Of a stretch of DNA of 64,000 bases, positions 16,473 through 25,141 are shown piece after piece. The DNA is taken from positions 186,001 to 250,000 of the forward strand of contig NZ_JAUOSB010000001.1 of NCBI RefSeq assembly GCF_030548295.1. Reading direction: 5' to 3'. The DNA is from Wenyingzhuangia sp. 2_MG-2023 (lineage in GTDB: Bacteria > Bacteroidota > Bacteroidia > Flavobacteriales > Flavobacteriaceae). A model generated the notes under the pieces. The model saw only the letters and a program-made list of their open reading frames with translations, searched no databases and had not been told where the DNA came from. Both the position numbers and the translations under genes were made by a program. Every line of letters begins with the position of its first letter. Within the stretch, counting starts at the first letter, position 1.

Positions 16473-18020
16473 TTAATTGTAGTAATCCCAAAAATCATAC
16501 TCTACTCCAATTCCTTGTTTGTAATCATCTAAATCTTTTCCTGCTTTTACAAACTCTTCTTGCATTTCTTTTAACAAAGCTTTGTGCTCTGGAAAAAATG
16601 CTAAATTCTGAGTTTCCCAAGGATCTTTTTTAATATTAAACAACTGCGTTACCCTAGAACCTTTAACGGAATATCCTCTTTTCCAATCATTATTGGGAGA
16701 CTTCACATATTCTATTAACTTATAATCTCCTTTTCTATACGCTCTCTGGAATTGCTTGTAAGCATAATATCCATAATTGTAAACTTGCTTTTTAGCTCCA
16801 TCCATTACTGGTTTTAAACTTTTTCCTTCTACAGATTTTGGAATAGAAATCCCAGCCATATCACACACCGTTGGATAAATATCATGAATGTAAGACAAGG
16901 CATTGTACCTTGTTCCTTTTTGCTTTACATATCCTCCAGAAAAAATTAAAGGTACATGAATACCGTCTTCTTCATAGACATTTTGTTTTCCCATCAAACC
17001 ATGATTTCCAACAGCCAAACCACTATCTCCTACCAAAACAATAATTGTATTTTCGTATTCTCCTTTATCTTTTAAAGACTGAACTACTTTTCCTATTTGT
17101 GCATCTAAATGCGTGATGATAGCGTAATAAGCCGATAACTCTTTTTTAGAAACTTGGGGAGTTCTTGGCCAAGCAGCTAATTCTTCATCTCTTAAATACA
17201 TATCTCCATTGTCAAAAGGATGTTGCGACATGTAAGAAGGTGTTAATTCCATTTCATTTACTGGATACATATCTTGATATTTTTTAGGAGCTTGTCTTGG
17301 ATCATGTGGTGCATGAAAAGCTAAATACATAAAAAACGGATCTCTCTTTTTATAGTTTTTGATATATTTTGATGCGTTTTCTGCAAAAATTTCGGAAGTA
17401 TGAGGTCCCGTTAACTCTGTTCCTGTAGGTCCTCTTTTATCGTTTTTGGTAATGGCTCTTCTTTTTGTTTTTCCTTGCTCATCATAGGTTAACAAATAAG
17501 CATCTTTTTTAGGAAACTTTCCTGTTTTATCCCAATCCCAAATTGGCATTCTATAATGATCTGTTAAGTATACACCAATTCCCATTACCGATGCTCCATC
17601 ATCAAAAGAACGTGCTAACGAACCTCTATCTTGATGCCATTTACCTACCATATAAGTATTGTATCCACCTTGCTTAAAAGCTTCTCCAATGGTTACATCT
17701 GTTTTTGGCAATACATGTCCTATATCCGTTAAATGAAATAGTTGTTTTCCTGAGTTTAACATGGCTCTACTTGGCATACAAGTAGCTCCAGAAAAAGCTC
17801 CCATTAAATGAGCTTCTGTAAACACCATTCCTGTGTTTGCCAAGGCATCAATATTTGGAGTTTTTACAGGTTGTCCTCCTAAAGCATGAATTCCAGAAAA
17901 TCGATGATCATCTGTATAAATTAGCAACACATTTGGCTTTTTGTGTTTTTGAGCCTTTGCTGTTGTTAGTGAGAACACTCCTAAACACAGTAATACAGCT
18001 TTACATATACTATTCTTCAT
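16473..18020 (-). CDS. Secreted S1-type sulfatase
   Basis: 515 residues with a signal peptide ending TTAKAQ. Formylglycine Cys81 is in ATCMPSRAMLNSGKQ; TDDHRFSG at 36-43 gives the metal aspartates; MVGKWHQDRGS, FHAPHDPRQAP and VGDSGLAVGNHGLMGKQN are the other active-site segments. The GDSGLAVGNHG and KQNVYEEDGIHVPLI forms differ from the other four sulfatases here, so it probably attacks another sulfate position. It is the second gene of a two-gene operon, 25 bases after the GH28-like gene, and ends at the bidirectional terminator. Confidence 0.93.
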   Translation of the reverse strand: MKNSICKAVLLCLGVFSLTTAKAQKHKKPNVLLIYTDDHRFSGIHALGGQPVKTPNIDALANTGMVFTEAHLMGAFSGATCMPSRAMLNSGKQLFHLTDIGHVLPKTDVTIGEAFKQGGYNTYMVGKWHQDRGSLARSFDDGASVMGIGVYLTDHYRMPIWDWDKTGKFPKKDAYLLTYDEQGKTKRRAITKNDKRGPTGTELTGPHTSEIFAENASKYIKNYKKRDPFFMYLAFHAPHDPRQAPKKYQDMYPVNEMELTPSYMSQHPFDNGDMYLRDEELAAWPRTPQVSKKELSAYYAIITHLDAQIGKVVQSLKDKGEYENTIIVLVGDSGLAVGNHGLMGKQNVYEEDGIHVPLIFSGGYVKQKGTRYNALSYIHDIYPTVCDMAGISIPKSVEGKSLKPVMDGAKKQVYNYGYYAYKQFQRAYRKGDYKLIEYVKSPNNDWKRGYSVKGSRVTQLFNIKKDPWETQNLAFFPEHKALLKEMQEEFVKAGKDLDDYKQGIGVEYDFWDYYN

Positions 18021-18045
18021 TTTTACTTTTTTTTATTTTTAAGTT

Positions 18046-19437
18046 CTATTTTTTTACAAATTGCTTTTTACTAATGGGGTTTCTGTTTAAATAAACTTTA
18101 GAAACATCGTAATTTTTAACATCATCAAAAACAACAACAGGTCTTTTATCTTTATTTACGGCATGTACGTGTACATTGTTTACATACAATCCGTTTATAT
18201 GACGTGCGTATATTCCTGATACAGGCAAGGTTCCTACTTTTCCAAATTCTGGCCACCAATTTCCTAAAGTTTCTAAGTTATATTCTTTAATTACATTTTT
18301 AGCATCTTGCTTGGTTCCTCCTCCAGAAACCGTCATCTGTATATTGTGTAATTGTATATCTGTAATGTAATGATTTGGCATTCCGGTAATAAAAATAGCT
18401 GAGTTTTTATCTAATGCTTTGTTATCGGCAATAATTCCATCAAATATAAAACTATGCATTGCTTTCATAGGTAACATTTCCATTGGAGCATCTACTCCTG
18501 CTCTTTGTTGGCAAAATGTCATAAAAATAGGTCTTGGAACATTACGCATTACAAGGTTAGAGAAAGTCATATTTTTCATTTCTCCTCCCTCATTCATTTG
18601 AATTTTTAATCCAGCATCTTGTATATCATGAAACGTACAATTACTTACTGTAACAGAATCGAAGTCTCCACGAGATGCCAAACCTATTCGCATAGCTGCC
18701 CATTTACTTGTAAATACACAATTGGTAATGGTAATATCTTTACACGGTTTATCTGGTCTAGAAGTTTGTAAACAAATAGAATCATCGCTAGTATCAAAAG
18801 AAGAATTGGAAACGCGCACGTTTGTGCAACCATCAAAATCCAATCCATCACCGTTATGGTTAATTCTACTCACAATTTTAATTCCGTCTACTACAATTTC
18901 ATCACAATACAACCAAGCTGATGTCCAAGCTGCAGGATTTTGTAAAGTAATGTTGTTCATACGAATGTCTTTACAGTTTAAAAAACGCAATAACATTGGA
19001 CGACCATTTCCTTTTTTCTTGTTAAAGTTTTTTGGACTTCCATTTCCATCAATAATTCCATATCCATCAATAGCAAAGGATTTTGCATTTTCAGCAAAAA
19101 TCAAACATCGATCCATATGGGGTTCGTTCTTATATGTATTTTTGTGAGTATTGGTTGCATAATCTTCAAAATTTGGACTCCCTAACAAAACAGCTCCGTT
19201 TTCTACTCTTAGCGTTACAAAATCTTTTAAGTAGATAGTACCAATAACTACTGTTTTTCCAGAAGGAATTACAACGGTTCCTCCACCATCTTTTGTACAA
19301 ACATCAATTGCGTTTTGCACAGCTTTGGTGTCTTTTGTTACTCCATCTGCTTTGGCTCCATAATCAAGTACATTGTAGGTTTTGGCAAAAGTTTGCAATT
19401 GAAAAAAGAGCATCAGACTAAAAAAAAATGCTTTCAT
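18046..19437 (-). CDS. GH28-like parallel beta-helix glycosidase
   Basis: 463 residues with signal peptide MKAFFFSLMLFFQLQTFAK. The start VLDYGAKADGVTKDTKAVQNAID is the classic N-cap of polygalacturonase-like right-handed beta-helix enzymes. NGDGLD (195-200) and TSDDSI (216-221) match two GH28 aspartate motifs. The usual GHG histidine motif is not seen; RIGLASRGDF stands in its place, as in distant GH28 branches. GLKIQM may correspond to the RIK motif. First gene of the operon with the sulfatase at 16473. It probably cleaves a galactosyl- or uronic-acid-type linkage in the sulfated glycan, but substrate cannot be fixed. Confidence 0.82.
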   Translation of the reverse strand: MKAFFFSLMLFFQLQTFAKTYNVLDYGAKADGVTKDTKAVQNAIDVCTKDGGGTVVIPSGKTVVIGTIYLKDFVTLRVENGAVLLGSPNFEDYATNTHKNTYKNEPHMDRCLIFAENAKSFAIDGYGIIDGNGSPKNFNKKKGNGRPMLLRFLNCKDIRMNNITLQNPAAWTSAWLYCDEIVVDGIKIVSRINHNGDGLDFDGCTNVRVSNSSFDTSDDSICLQTSRPDKPCKDITITNCVFTSKWAAMRIGLASRGDFDSVTVSNCTFHDIQDAGLKIQMNEGGEMKNMTFSNLVMRNVPRPIFMTFCQQRAGVDAPMEMLPMKAMHSFIFDGIIADNKALDKNSAIFITGMPNHYITDIQLHNIQMTVSGGGTKQDAKNVIKEYNLETLGNWWPEFGKVGTLPVSGIYARHINGLYVNNVHVHAVNKDKRPVVVFDDVKNYDVSKVYLNRNPISKKQFVKK

Positions 19438-19591
19438 AAATCTTAGTTTTTATATAAAAATTAGCTATTACCTTTCAAATCTAGCATAAAATATAAGATT
19501 TAAAAAAAGGTCAAACTAGAACACCAAAGATTGATTTCTAACAAAAAACTCAAATAAAACTACTCTACTCCCTTTGTTTACTTGACATCAC

Positions 19592-19633
19592 AAAAAACCG
19601 ACCCTTAGTTTCATTAAAAACTAAGGGTCGGTT
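19592..19633 (-). terminator. Rho-independent terminator for the symporter-oxidoreductase-GH117 operon
   Basis: Fifteen-base-pair perfect stem (AACCGACCCTTAGTT / AACTAAGGGTCGGTT) with an 8-base loop, followed on the leftward strand by T6. It lies about 100 bases after the stop at 19736 and before the GH28-like gene. The rest of the 298-base gap shows nothing I recognise. Confidence 0.9.
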
Positions 19634-19735
19634 ACCATACACAAAAGACATATGTTATAGATTTAAAACGATATCTGATGTTTTTATTTATTGATGAACG
19701 CACTGATTTACATTTACATTCACAAAATTTTATTT

Positions 19736-21004
19736 CTAGTTCTTAAAAATTCTTTCTTTCTGTTTTTTAGACAATGTTCTAGAAAAGTAAATCTCTGAAT
19801 CTAAATACAAACGTGTTTCTTTCATTCCCGGATCGTTAAGATCTAAACTTAAATCACAATCAAATCTTGCCAAAATAGAATGTTTTTTTCCACGTTCTCC
19901 CACATTGGTAAAATGTGACAATCCCCATGTAATTCCTCTTCCATCCCCATTGCTATTAAAAGCATCTGGCACATAAGAACCTGCTGCAAAAGGCAAAAAA
20001 GAAGTTACGGAAGCAATGTCAAAATTTACACCATCTGAAGCATATTGAATGGTGTTGTTTTCATTACCGTCTCTAGTTACCAAAGCAGCGATTCCCTCCT
20101 TAAAAGGAAACAATGCTGTTTCGTGCCCTGAATTAAACAATGGATTTAAAGGATGCTTTTTAAAAGGCCCCAAAGGATTATCAGCAATTGCCAATCCATT
20201 TCCCACCAAATATTCAGGTTTGTCTCCATAAGCTGCCTTGTAATACACATATATTTTTCCTTTGTAAACTAGTGGATATGGATCGTGTATAGAATACTGA
20301 TCCCAGGTTCCTGCCTCACCATTTTCAATAATTACTTTGTTTGCAGGAATCCAAGGTCCGTCTGGCGAATCTGAATATGCTGTGGCAACAGGACAATGAT
20401 CTCCATTGGTTCCACTTGCTTCCATAAAGGCCTGATAATACAAGTAGTATTTCCCTTTCCACTTTAAAATATCAGTAGTTGTTACAGATCTCCAACCCAT
20501 CAAAGGTTTCTCTGGTCTTTTGATAGCCACACCTTGCTCTTCCCAATTCAATCCATCTTCAGAAGTTGCATACCAAATATCTGACAAATCCCAATCTGTA
20601 GAAGGAATAACATCCGTAGACAAGTGCGCATTTGAAAACCCTACAGGAGGTACTTCTGTATCTCTTTTGGTATACCATACATAATACTTTCCTTTTTCTT
20701 TGATAATTTTTGAGGGATCTCTTCTTGATACTGTTCCATCTCCATCGCTATAATCAAACCCTTTTAAATGAGTATATTTAAACGCAGAGAATAGCTCATT
20801 ATCTTGTGGCCTTGGTGCTAAATAATTATCATACAAACGCTCCATAGCCTTACTCAATGGTCTGTTTGGCTTGGTTTGTGGAATATCCCAAGGATAACCT
20901 ACTGAAGGAACCTCTTGTTTTGGCTCTGTTTTTTCACAAGACTGAAGTCCTATTAAAACAGCCGTTAACATCAAAAATTTAGAGATTTTTATTGTTTTTA
21001 TCAT
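19736..21004 (-). CDS. GH117-like alpha-glycosidase lipoprotein
   Basis: 422 residues from the ATG at 21004, which directly opens the lipoprotein signal (LIGLQSC, Cys23); an upstream in-frame ATG at 21043 would overlap the previous gene. The sequence has the GH117 look: GDGTVSRRDPSKII (Asp96), YYVWYTKRD, SIHDPYPLVYKGKIYVYYK (Asp241) and NSGHETALFPFKEGIAAL (His294, Glu303). These fit the calcium-free five-bladed propeller and the unusual histidine acid described for GH117 anhydro-galactosidases. Family members remove alpha-1,3-linked terminal units from agar-type oligosaccharides, but the clade and substrate here are unknown. Last gene of the operon 24982-to-19736, downstream of the LacI operator. 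Confidence 0.8.
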   Translation of the reverse strand: MIKTIKISKFLMLTAVLIGLQSCEKTEPKQEVPSVGYPWDIPQTKPNRPLSKAMERLYDNYLAPRPQDNELFSAFKYTHLKGFDYSDGDGTVSRRDPSKIIKEKGKYYVWYTKRDTEVPPVGFSNAHLSTDVIPSTDWDLSDIWYATSEDGLNWEEQGVAIKRPEKPLMGWRSVTTTDILKWKGKYYLYYQAFMEASGTNGDHCPVATAYSDSPDGPWIPANKVIIENGEAGTWDQYSIHDPYPLVYKGKIYVYYKAAYGDKPEYLVGNGLAIADNPLGPFKKHPLNPLFNSGHETALFPFKEGIAALVTRDGNENNTIQYASDGVNFDIASVTSFLPFAAGSYVPDAFNSNGDGRGITWGLSHFTNVGERGKKHSILARFDCDLSLDLNDPGMKETRLYLDSEIYFSRTLSKKQKERIFKN

Positions 21005-21033
21005 TATATATTTCTGTTTTATTTGTAATTGAA

Positions 21034-23313
21034 TCAACTGCATAAAATTTCAAAGATGGCCGCAGGTACGTTTTTTGATGGATGTGCTACTTCTATCACC
21101 AATCCTTTTGTGAGGATAGGAACCTCCAATTTCCAAGTATTGATGGTTTGATAGTTCTCTTTTTGTTCTACCAAAACATTTCCTTTATCATCTTTGATGA
21201 TATAACTACGAACAACAAAAGGAACTACATCTTCTGGATGTCCCATTAATGTGGATTCCATTGGGTGATCATAATCTGAATCTAAGAACAATTTGATTTC
21301 AGAAATTTCTTTTTCTTCTTCCCAATCAATCTTTAATGTTGGACTTTTATCTTTCAAATCTGCAACCCAAGCATTTACACCTCCTAAAGGACGGACATAT
21401 CCATTTCCTAAATTAGACACATCAAAAGAAGCAATAGCTGGGTGAATTTCCATGGCAATGTTTTGTCCGTCTGGTCTACGTTGTGGAATCCAAAATTCAA
21501 AAGTGTCTACACCAATCTCATCTGGTGGTGTTTGTTTTCCATTGTTAGAAACAGCTTTATTGACACCATTAAAAACCGACAAAACACCTGAATAACGTTG
21601 GTTGCTATTCTTTAAACTTACACTATCGTTTTTCATAAAAGTCACAAAAGCATATTGATCTGCATCTGTTGTCTTATCAAAATAAAACAATACTTCTTGT
21701 TCTCCTTTTTGCAATGCTATTTTCTGAGTTTCTAAAATCAACTCTGGAGTATAGTTTTTTATATTGTTTGATGTTCTTAATTGCACCTCTAAAATGGTAT
21801 TTTCTTCAACTTTTACCAATACCTTAAACTGATATTGTTGATTGGCTTTAAAAGGTAATAATTGTGCTGCTGAAATGCTAAGAGAAGTCCATGTTCCATC
21901 AAAAGGAATGTTAGATAATTTGAACTCCGAAGAAGCTGACAAAACCGCTTGATTGATCAAATTACTTGCTTGTTGAATTGGAATGTTAGGAATACTTTGC
22001 CCAACTTTATTCAACTCATCTTGCAACAATTCCATTTTCCCATTTTCTAAAATAGCTGTAGGATTGATGTTGTTTTCAACACACAATGAAGCCGCCATTC
22101 CCACTGCTTGCGCACACAAACCAGTAGTTGCCATAACACGAGTAGAACCAAAAGCTACATGTGTAGCACTGATAATTCTTCCTGCTAAAAATAAATTGTT
22201 GATATCCTTACTCACAAAAGAACGATATGGTATTTGATAAATTCCCTTAGAATGCCACTGAGTACAACCAGACAACTCACTATACACTCCATCTGCTGGA
22301 TGTAAATCAATAGCCCAACCTCCATGAGCAATAGCATCATCAAATTCACACTGACCAATTACATCTTGTTGTGTCATCATGTACAATCCTTCAAAACGTC
22401 TACTTTCACGTTTTCCTGGAACAGTACCTACCCATTCCAAAGTCATATTTTCTACACCTTTAAATGTTCCTGAATTTTTGATATAATCCCAGACTCCATA
22501 AATTACTTTCCACAATTCGTATTTTATTTCTTCCGTTTCGTGTATTGTATCTCCACGTCCACCATACTCAAACCACCAAAAACGACAACCTTTGTCATCT
22601 TTACCAATAGCCTTATAACGTGGAATGGCTGTAATATCTTTCAATGCGAATTCAGGAGCCACATATTTTACAGGTTTATCAGTATTCTTGCTATAGAAGT
22701 ACATAGAATGCCCTAACAATTCACCATAAGATTTATCCGGAGCAAACTGTTCTCCAAATTCATCTTTGGTTTCTGCTCCCATTCTAAAAGAAGCACCTGC
22801 TTTAAAAGCTACAATTCCATCTCCAGAAGCATCACAAAACAAAGGAGCATTTACAACGTACTCTGTTGAATTTTGAGAATTGAACGCTTTTACTGCTTTA
22901 ATTGTTCTATCGTCAACTTTTTCAAGACCATACACACTTGTATTTAATAACAACGTGATGTTTTTTTCATTCAATACTTTTTCTAACAAAATCGTATCAA
23001 AAACTACTGCATTTCCTTCTTTATTGCGGTACAAGTTCTCTACTAAGATTTCATCCATCACCCCTCCTTCACGAGCCCAACGATTGTTGTTTCCCATATG
23101 AGAAGTAGCTCCCAAAATCCACAAACGAACTTCTGAAGAAGCATTCCCTCCCAACACGGGTCTATCTTGTATTAAAACTGTCTTTGTCCCCTTTCTAGCG
23201 GCAGTAATTGCTGCACAAACTCCAGCAGTTCCACCACCAACAACGACAAACTCCGATTGAATCTGAACAATTTTATTTGCCCTGACATCTTGGTTAAAAT
23301 TTTGTACAATCAT
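21034..23313 (-). CDS. FAD-dependent oxidoreductase with C-terminal discoidin-like domain
   Basis: 759 residues. FVVVGGGTAGVCAA (22-35) is the FAD-binding GxGxxG site and ILGGNASSEVRL-type segments (VLGGNASSEVRLW) follow; LFLAGRIISATHVAFGSTRVM is the second FAD segment of the FAD_oxidored (PF12831) family. Residues about 480-759 add beta-sandwich material, with a discoidin-like end (LKIDWEEEKEISEIKLFLDSD). There is no signal peptide, and an in-frame stop just upstream excludes a longer start, so it should be cytoplasmic. It sits 19 bases after a symporter gene and 29 before the GH117-like start. It may oxidise an imported sugar or glycoside, giving keto-sugars for the DUF1080/ThuA proteins (inference). 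Confidence 0.82.
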   Translation of the reverse strand: MIVQNFNQDVRANKIVQIQSEFVVVGGGTAGVCAAITAARKGTKTVLIQDRPVLGGNASSEVRLWILGATSHMGNNNRWAREGGVMDEILVENLYRNKEGNAVVFDTILLEKVLNEKNITLLLNTSVYGLEKVDDRTIKAVKAFNSQNSTEYVVNAPLFCDASGDGIVAFKAGASFRMGAETKDEFGEQFAPDKSYGELLGHSMYFYSKNTDKPVKYVAPEFALKDITAIPRYKAIGKDDKGCRFWWFEYGGRGDTIHETEEIKYELWKVIYGVWDYIKNSGTFKGVENMTLEWVGTVPGKRESRRFEGLYMMTQQDVIGQCEFDDAIAHGGWAIDLHPADGVYSELSGCTQWHSKGIYQIPYRSFVSKDINNLFLAGRIISATHVAFGSTRVMATTGLCAQAVGMAASLCVENNINPTAILENGKMELLQDELNKVGQSIPNIPIQQASNLINQAVLSASSEFKLSNIPFDGTWTSLSISAAQLLPFKANQQYQFKVLVKVEENTILEVQLRTSNNIKNYTPELILETQKIALQKGEQEVLFYFDKTTDADQYAFVTFMKNDSVSLKNSNQRYSGVLSVFNGVNKAVSNNGKQTPPDEIGVDTFEFWIPQRRPDGQNIAMEIHPAIASFDVSNLGNGYVRPLGGVNAWVADLKDKSPTLKIDWEEEKEISEIKLFLDSDYDHPMESTLMGHPEDVVPFVVRSYIIKDDKGNVLVEQKENYQTINTWKLEVPILTKGLVIEVAHPSKNVPAAIFEILCS

Positions 23314-23332
23314 TATCTTTTACTTCTTGAAT

Positions 23333-24982
23333 TTATTTGTCTTTATTTTTAGTCACAATGGTAATCCCTAAAACGAGCACTGCTGCTCCCATTCCTCCTA
23401 CCAACAATTGTCCTGTTTCTGCAATGAATGATAATATAAGAATCAGCAAACCTGTTGAGGCAACTCCAATACCTATTACCTTACCTCCTTTTTTATTTCC
23501 TGATACAGATTCTTCTTCTGTAGAAACATATTTTTTAGCTTCAATCCCCTTATAAACATCGTATTGCTCTACGCTTGTCTTTTGAGAAGTAGTGTAGATT
23601 TCATAAATCGTCAATAACAAAATAGGAATTCCCATTCCTACTCCCATCTCTAGAGCTCTACTCAATGTAATATCTAATAATGAAGGAGCTAGAAATTTGA
23701 AAAAAGCATTGATTGCCAAAGAAGCTATCGTAATACTCAACACACTTTTCCCAGTCTGATATTTAGAAAACAAAGCCCATAAAGGTGGTAAAAACATAGC
23801 ACCTCCTGTTAGAGCAGCCAAAGTCATCACAACTTCTACAATTCCTCCTAAATAAGGAACCATCAATGCAATTAAAATGGTCAAAACTCCTAAAATAACT
23901 GTTGCTAACTTCCCTACTCTTACCAATTGTATATCGCTCGTATTAGGCCTAATACGTCTATACAAGTCATTGGCCAACACTCCTGCTGAAATATTTAAGG
24001 TTGTATTTACAGAACTAGAAGTTGCAAACACCATTCCTCCCAACATCAACCCAAGCATACCAACAGGTAATACTTCTTTACACATTAACAAATACGCTCC
24101 TTCTTCTGCCAAATCTCCCAAATCTGGATTCAATACTCTATAAATCATTGGAGGCAACATCCATACAATAGGACTTAACGTGTACAAACCACCAAACAAC
24201 CAGCCTACTTTTTTAGCTTCTTTAGGAGAAGCCACACTTGTATATCTTTGAACATATGCCCAGTTACCCGCAATAAAAAACAAATTGTACAAACCAAAAG
24301 CCACTAAAAAACCTGGAGTATATTCATCATTCACCAAATTGAAAAAGTTATCAGGAGCATGAGAAATAAAATTATCAATCCCTCCTACTTTATCAAAAGA
24401 CAAAGGCACCACAATTAACACAGCTGCGGTTAAAACTACAAATTGCAATACATCGGTTACGATTACTGCCCACAAACCACCAACAGCTGTGTAGATTAAA
24501 ATTAGAATTCCTAAAAAAATGATACTTGCTGTAATTGGAATTCCTGTAGAAACTTCCACTATTTTAGCTACAGGATATAAAAAAGCTCCAGTAGTAAAAA
24601 TGGAAATCCCTAAAAACAAATACGTATATATTTTTTGAGTTCCTCCTCCCAATCTATCTGTAATAAACTCTGCTACCGTTAATGCTTTTGTTTTTTGCCA
24701 CTTGGGTGCTATAAAAAAACCAATAATAATTCCTGCAATACACATCGTCCATTGAATAGCAACTGCTACCCAACCACTTTTGTATGCAATAGAACCCCAC
24801 ACCACAAATGTACCCGCAGAAAAAAAACTCATAAACAAAGACAAACCACTCATCCACCAAGGCAAAGCACCACCAGCAGCAAAATAAGACTTCATGTTTT
24901 TTCCTGATTTGGAAAAACTCATTCCGCATATAAAAACCAATAAGGTAAAAATTAAAATTACCGATATGTCTATTGCTCCCAT
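23333..24982 (-). CDS. Sodium:solute symporter (SSS family) for an oligosaccharide or sugar
   Basis: 549 residues with about 13-14 hydrophobic segments and no cleaved signal, typical of SSS (SglT/PutP-like) carriers. Recognisable motifs are MKSYFAAGGALPWWMSGLSLFMSFFSAGTF-type opening (KSYFAAGGALPWWMSGLS), TAVGGLWAVIVTDVLQF in TM6 and FATSSSVNTTLNISAGVLANDLYRR in TM9. The cytoplasmic stretch near 470-500 is hydrophilic, before the last two segments. First gene of the operon, directly beside the LacI-type operators, so its expression should follow that repressor. It probably carries the product released by the periplasmic enzymes across the inner membrane. Confidence 0.9.
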   Translation of the reverse strand: MGAIDISVILIFTLLVFICGMSFSKSGKNMKSYFAAGGALPWWMSGLSLFMSFFSAGTFVVWGSIAYKSGWVAVAIQWTMCIAGIIIGFFIAPKWQKTKALTVAEFITDRLGGGTQKIYTYLFLGISIFTTGAFLYPVAKIVEVSTGIPITASIIFLGILILIYTAVGGLWAVIVTDVLQFVVLTAAVLIVVPLSFDKVGGIDNFISHAPDNFFNLVNDEYTPGFLVAFGLYNLFFIAGNWAYVQRYTSVASPKEAKKVGWLFGGLYTLSPIVWMLPPMIYRVLNPDLGDLAEEGAYLLMCKEVLPVGMLGLMLGGMVFATSSSVNTTLNISAGVLANDLYRRIRPNTSDIQLVRVGKLATVILGVLTILIALMVPYLGGIVEVVMTLAALTGGAMFLPPLWALFSKYQTGKSVLSITIASLAINAFFKFLAPSLLDITLSRALEMGVGMGIPILLLTIYEIYTTSQKTSVEQYDVYKGIEAKKYVSTEEESVSGNKKGGKVIGIGVASTGLLILILSFIAETGQLLVGGMGAAVLVLGITIVTKNKDK

Positions 24983-25055
24983 TCCTCTGATTTATGATTT
25001 GATTACCAAAATAATTATAATTCAACTGAAAGAATCCTTTCTTACTAAAAATCAA

Positions 25056-25075
25056 TTTCGATAACGTTTCCGAAA
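25056..25075. promoter_or_regulatory. LacI-type operator A
   Basis: TTTCGATAACGTTTCCGAAA, an imperfect dyad with the CG-AACGTT-CG core. Its centre is 30 bases from operator B, about three helix turns. It lies in the divergent region between the symporter operon and the regulator gene. Confidence 0.75.
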
Positions 25076-25085
25076 CACTTATTTT

Positions 25086-25105
25086 TATCGGAAACGTTTC
25101 CGATA
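25086..25105. promoter_or_regulatory. LacI-type operator B (perfect palindrome)
   Basis: TATCGGAAACGTTTCCGATA, a perfect 20-base palindrome 37 bases before the regulator start at 25142. The central CGNAAACGTTTNCG is the usual LacI-family operator form. Together with operator A it can control both divergent units, including the regulator itself. Confidence 0.88.
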
Positions 25106-25141
25106 GTTGTCGGAAATTAAAAAAAGAAGTAATATTAACAT

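Noticed and set aside
18722-19147. 141-codon rightward open frame opposite the GH28-like gene
   Set aside because: Composition is that of an antisense shadow; the opposite strand encodes a clear beta-helix enzyme with family motifs.
24654-25055. 133-codon leftward open frame at the start of the symporter gene
   Set aside because: It is a shifted frame over the symporter N-terminus and the operator region, with low-complexity content.
25073-25087. A further copy of the AACACTTAT box next to the LacI operators
   Set aside because: Only one copy is present without a 21-base partner, and chance matches are likely in AT-rich DNA.
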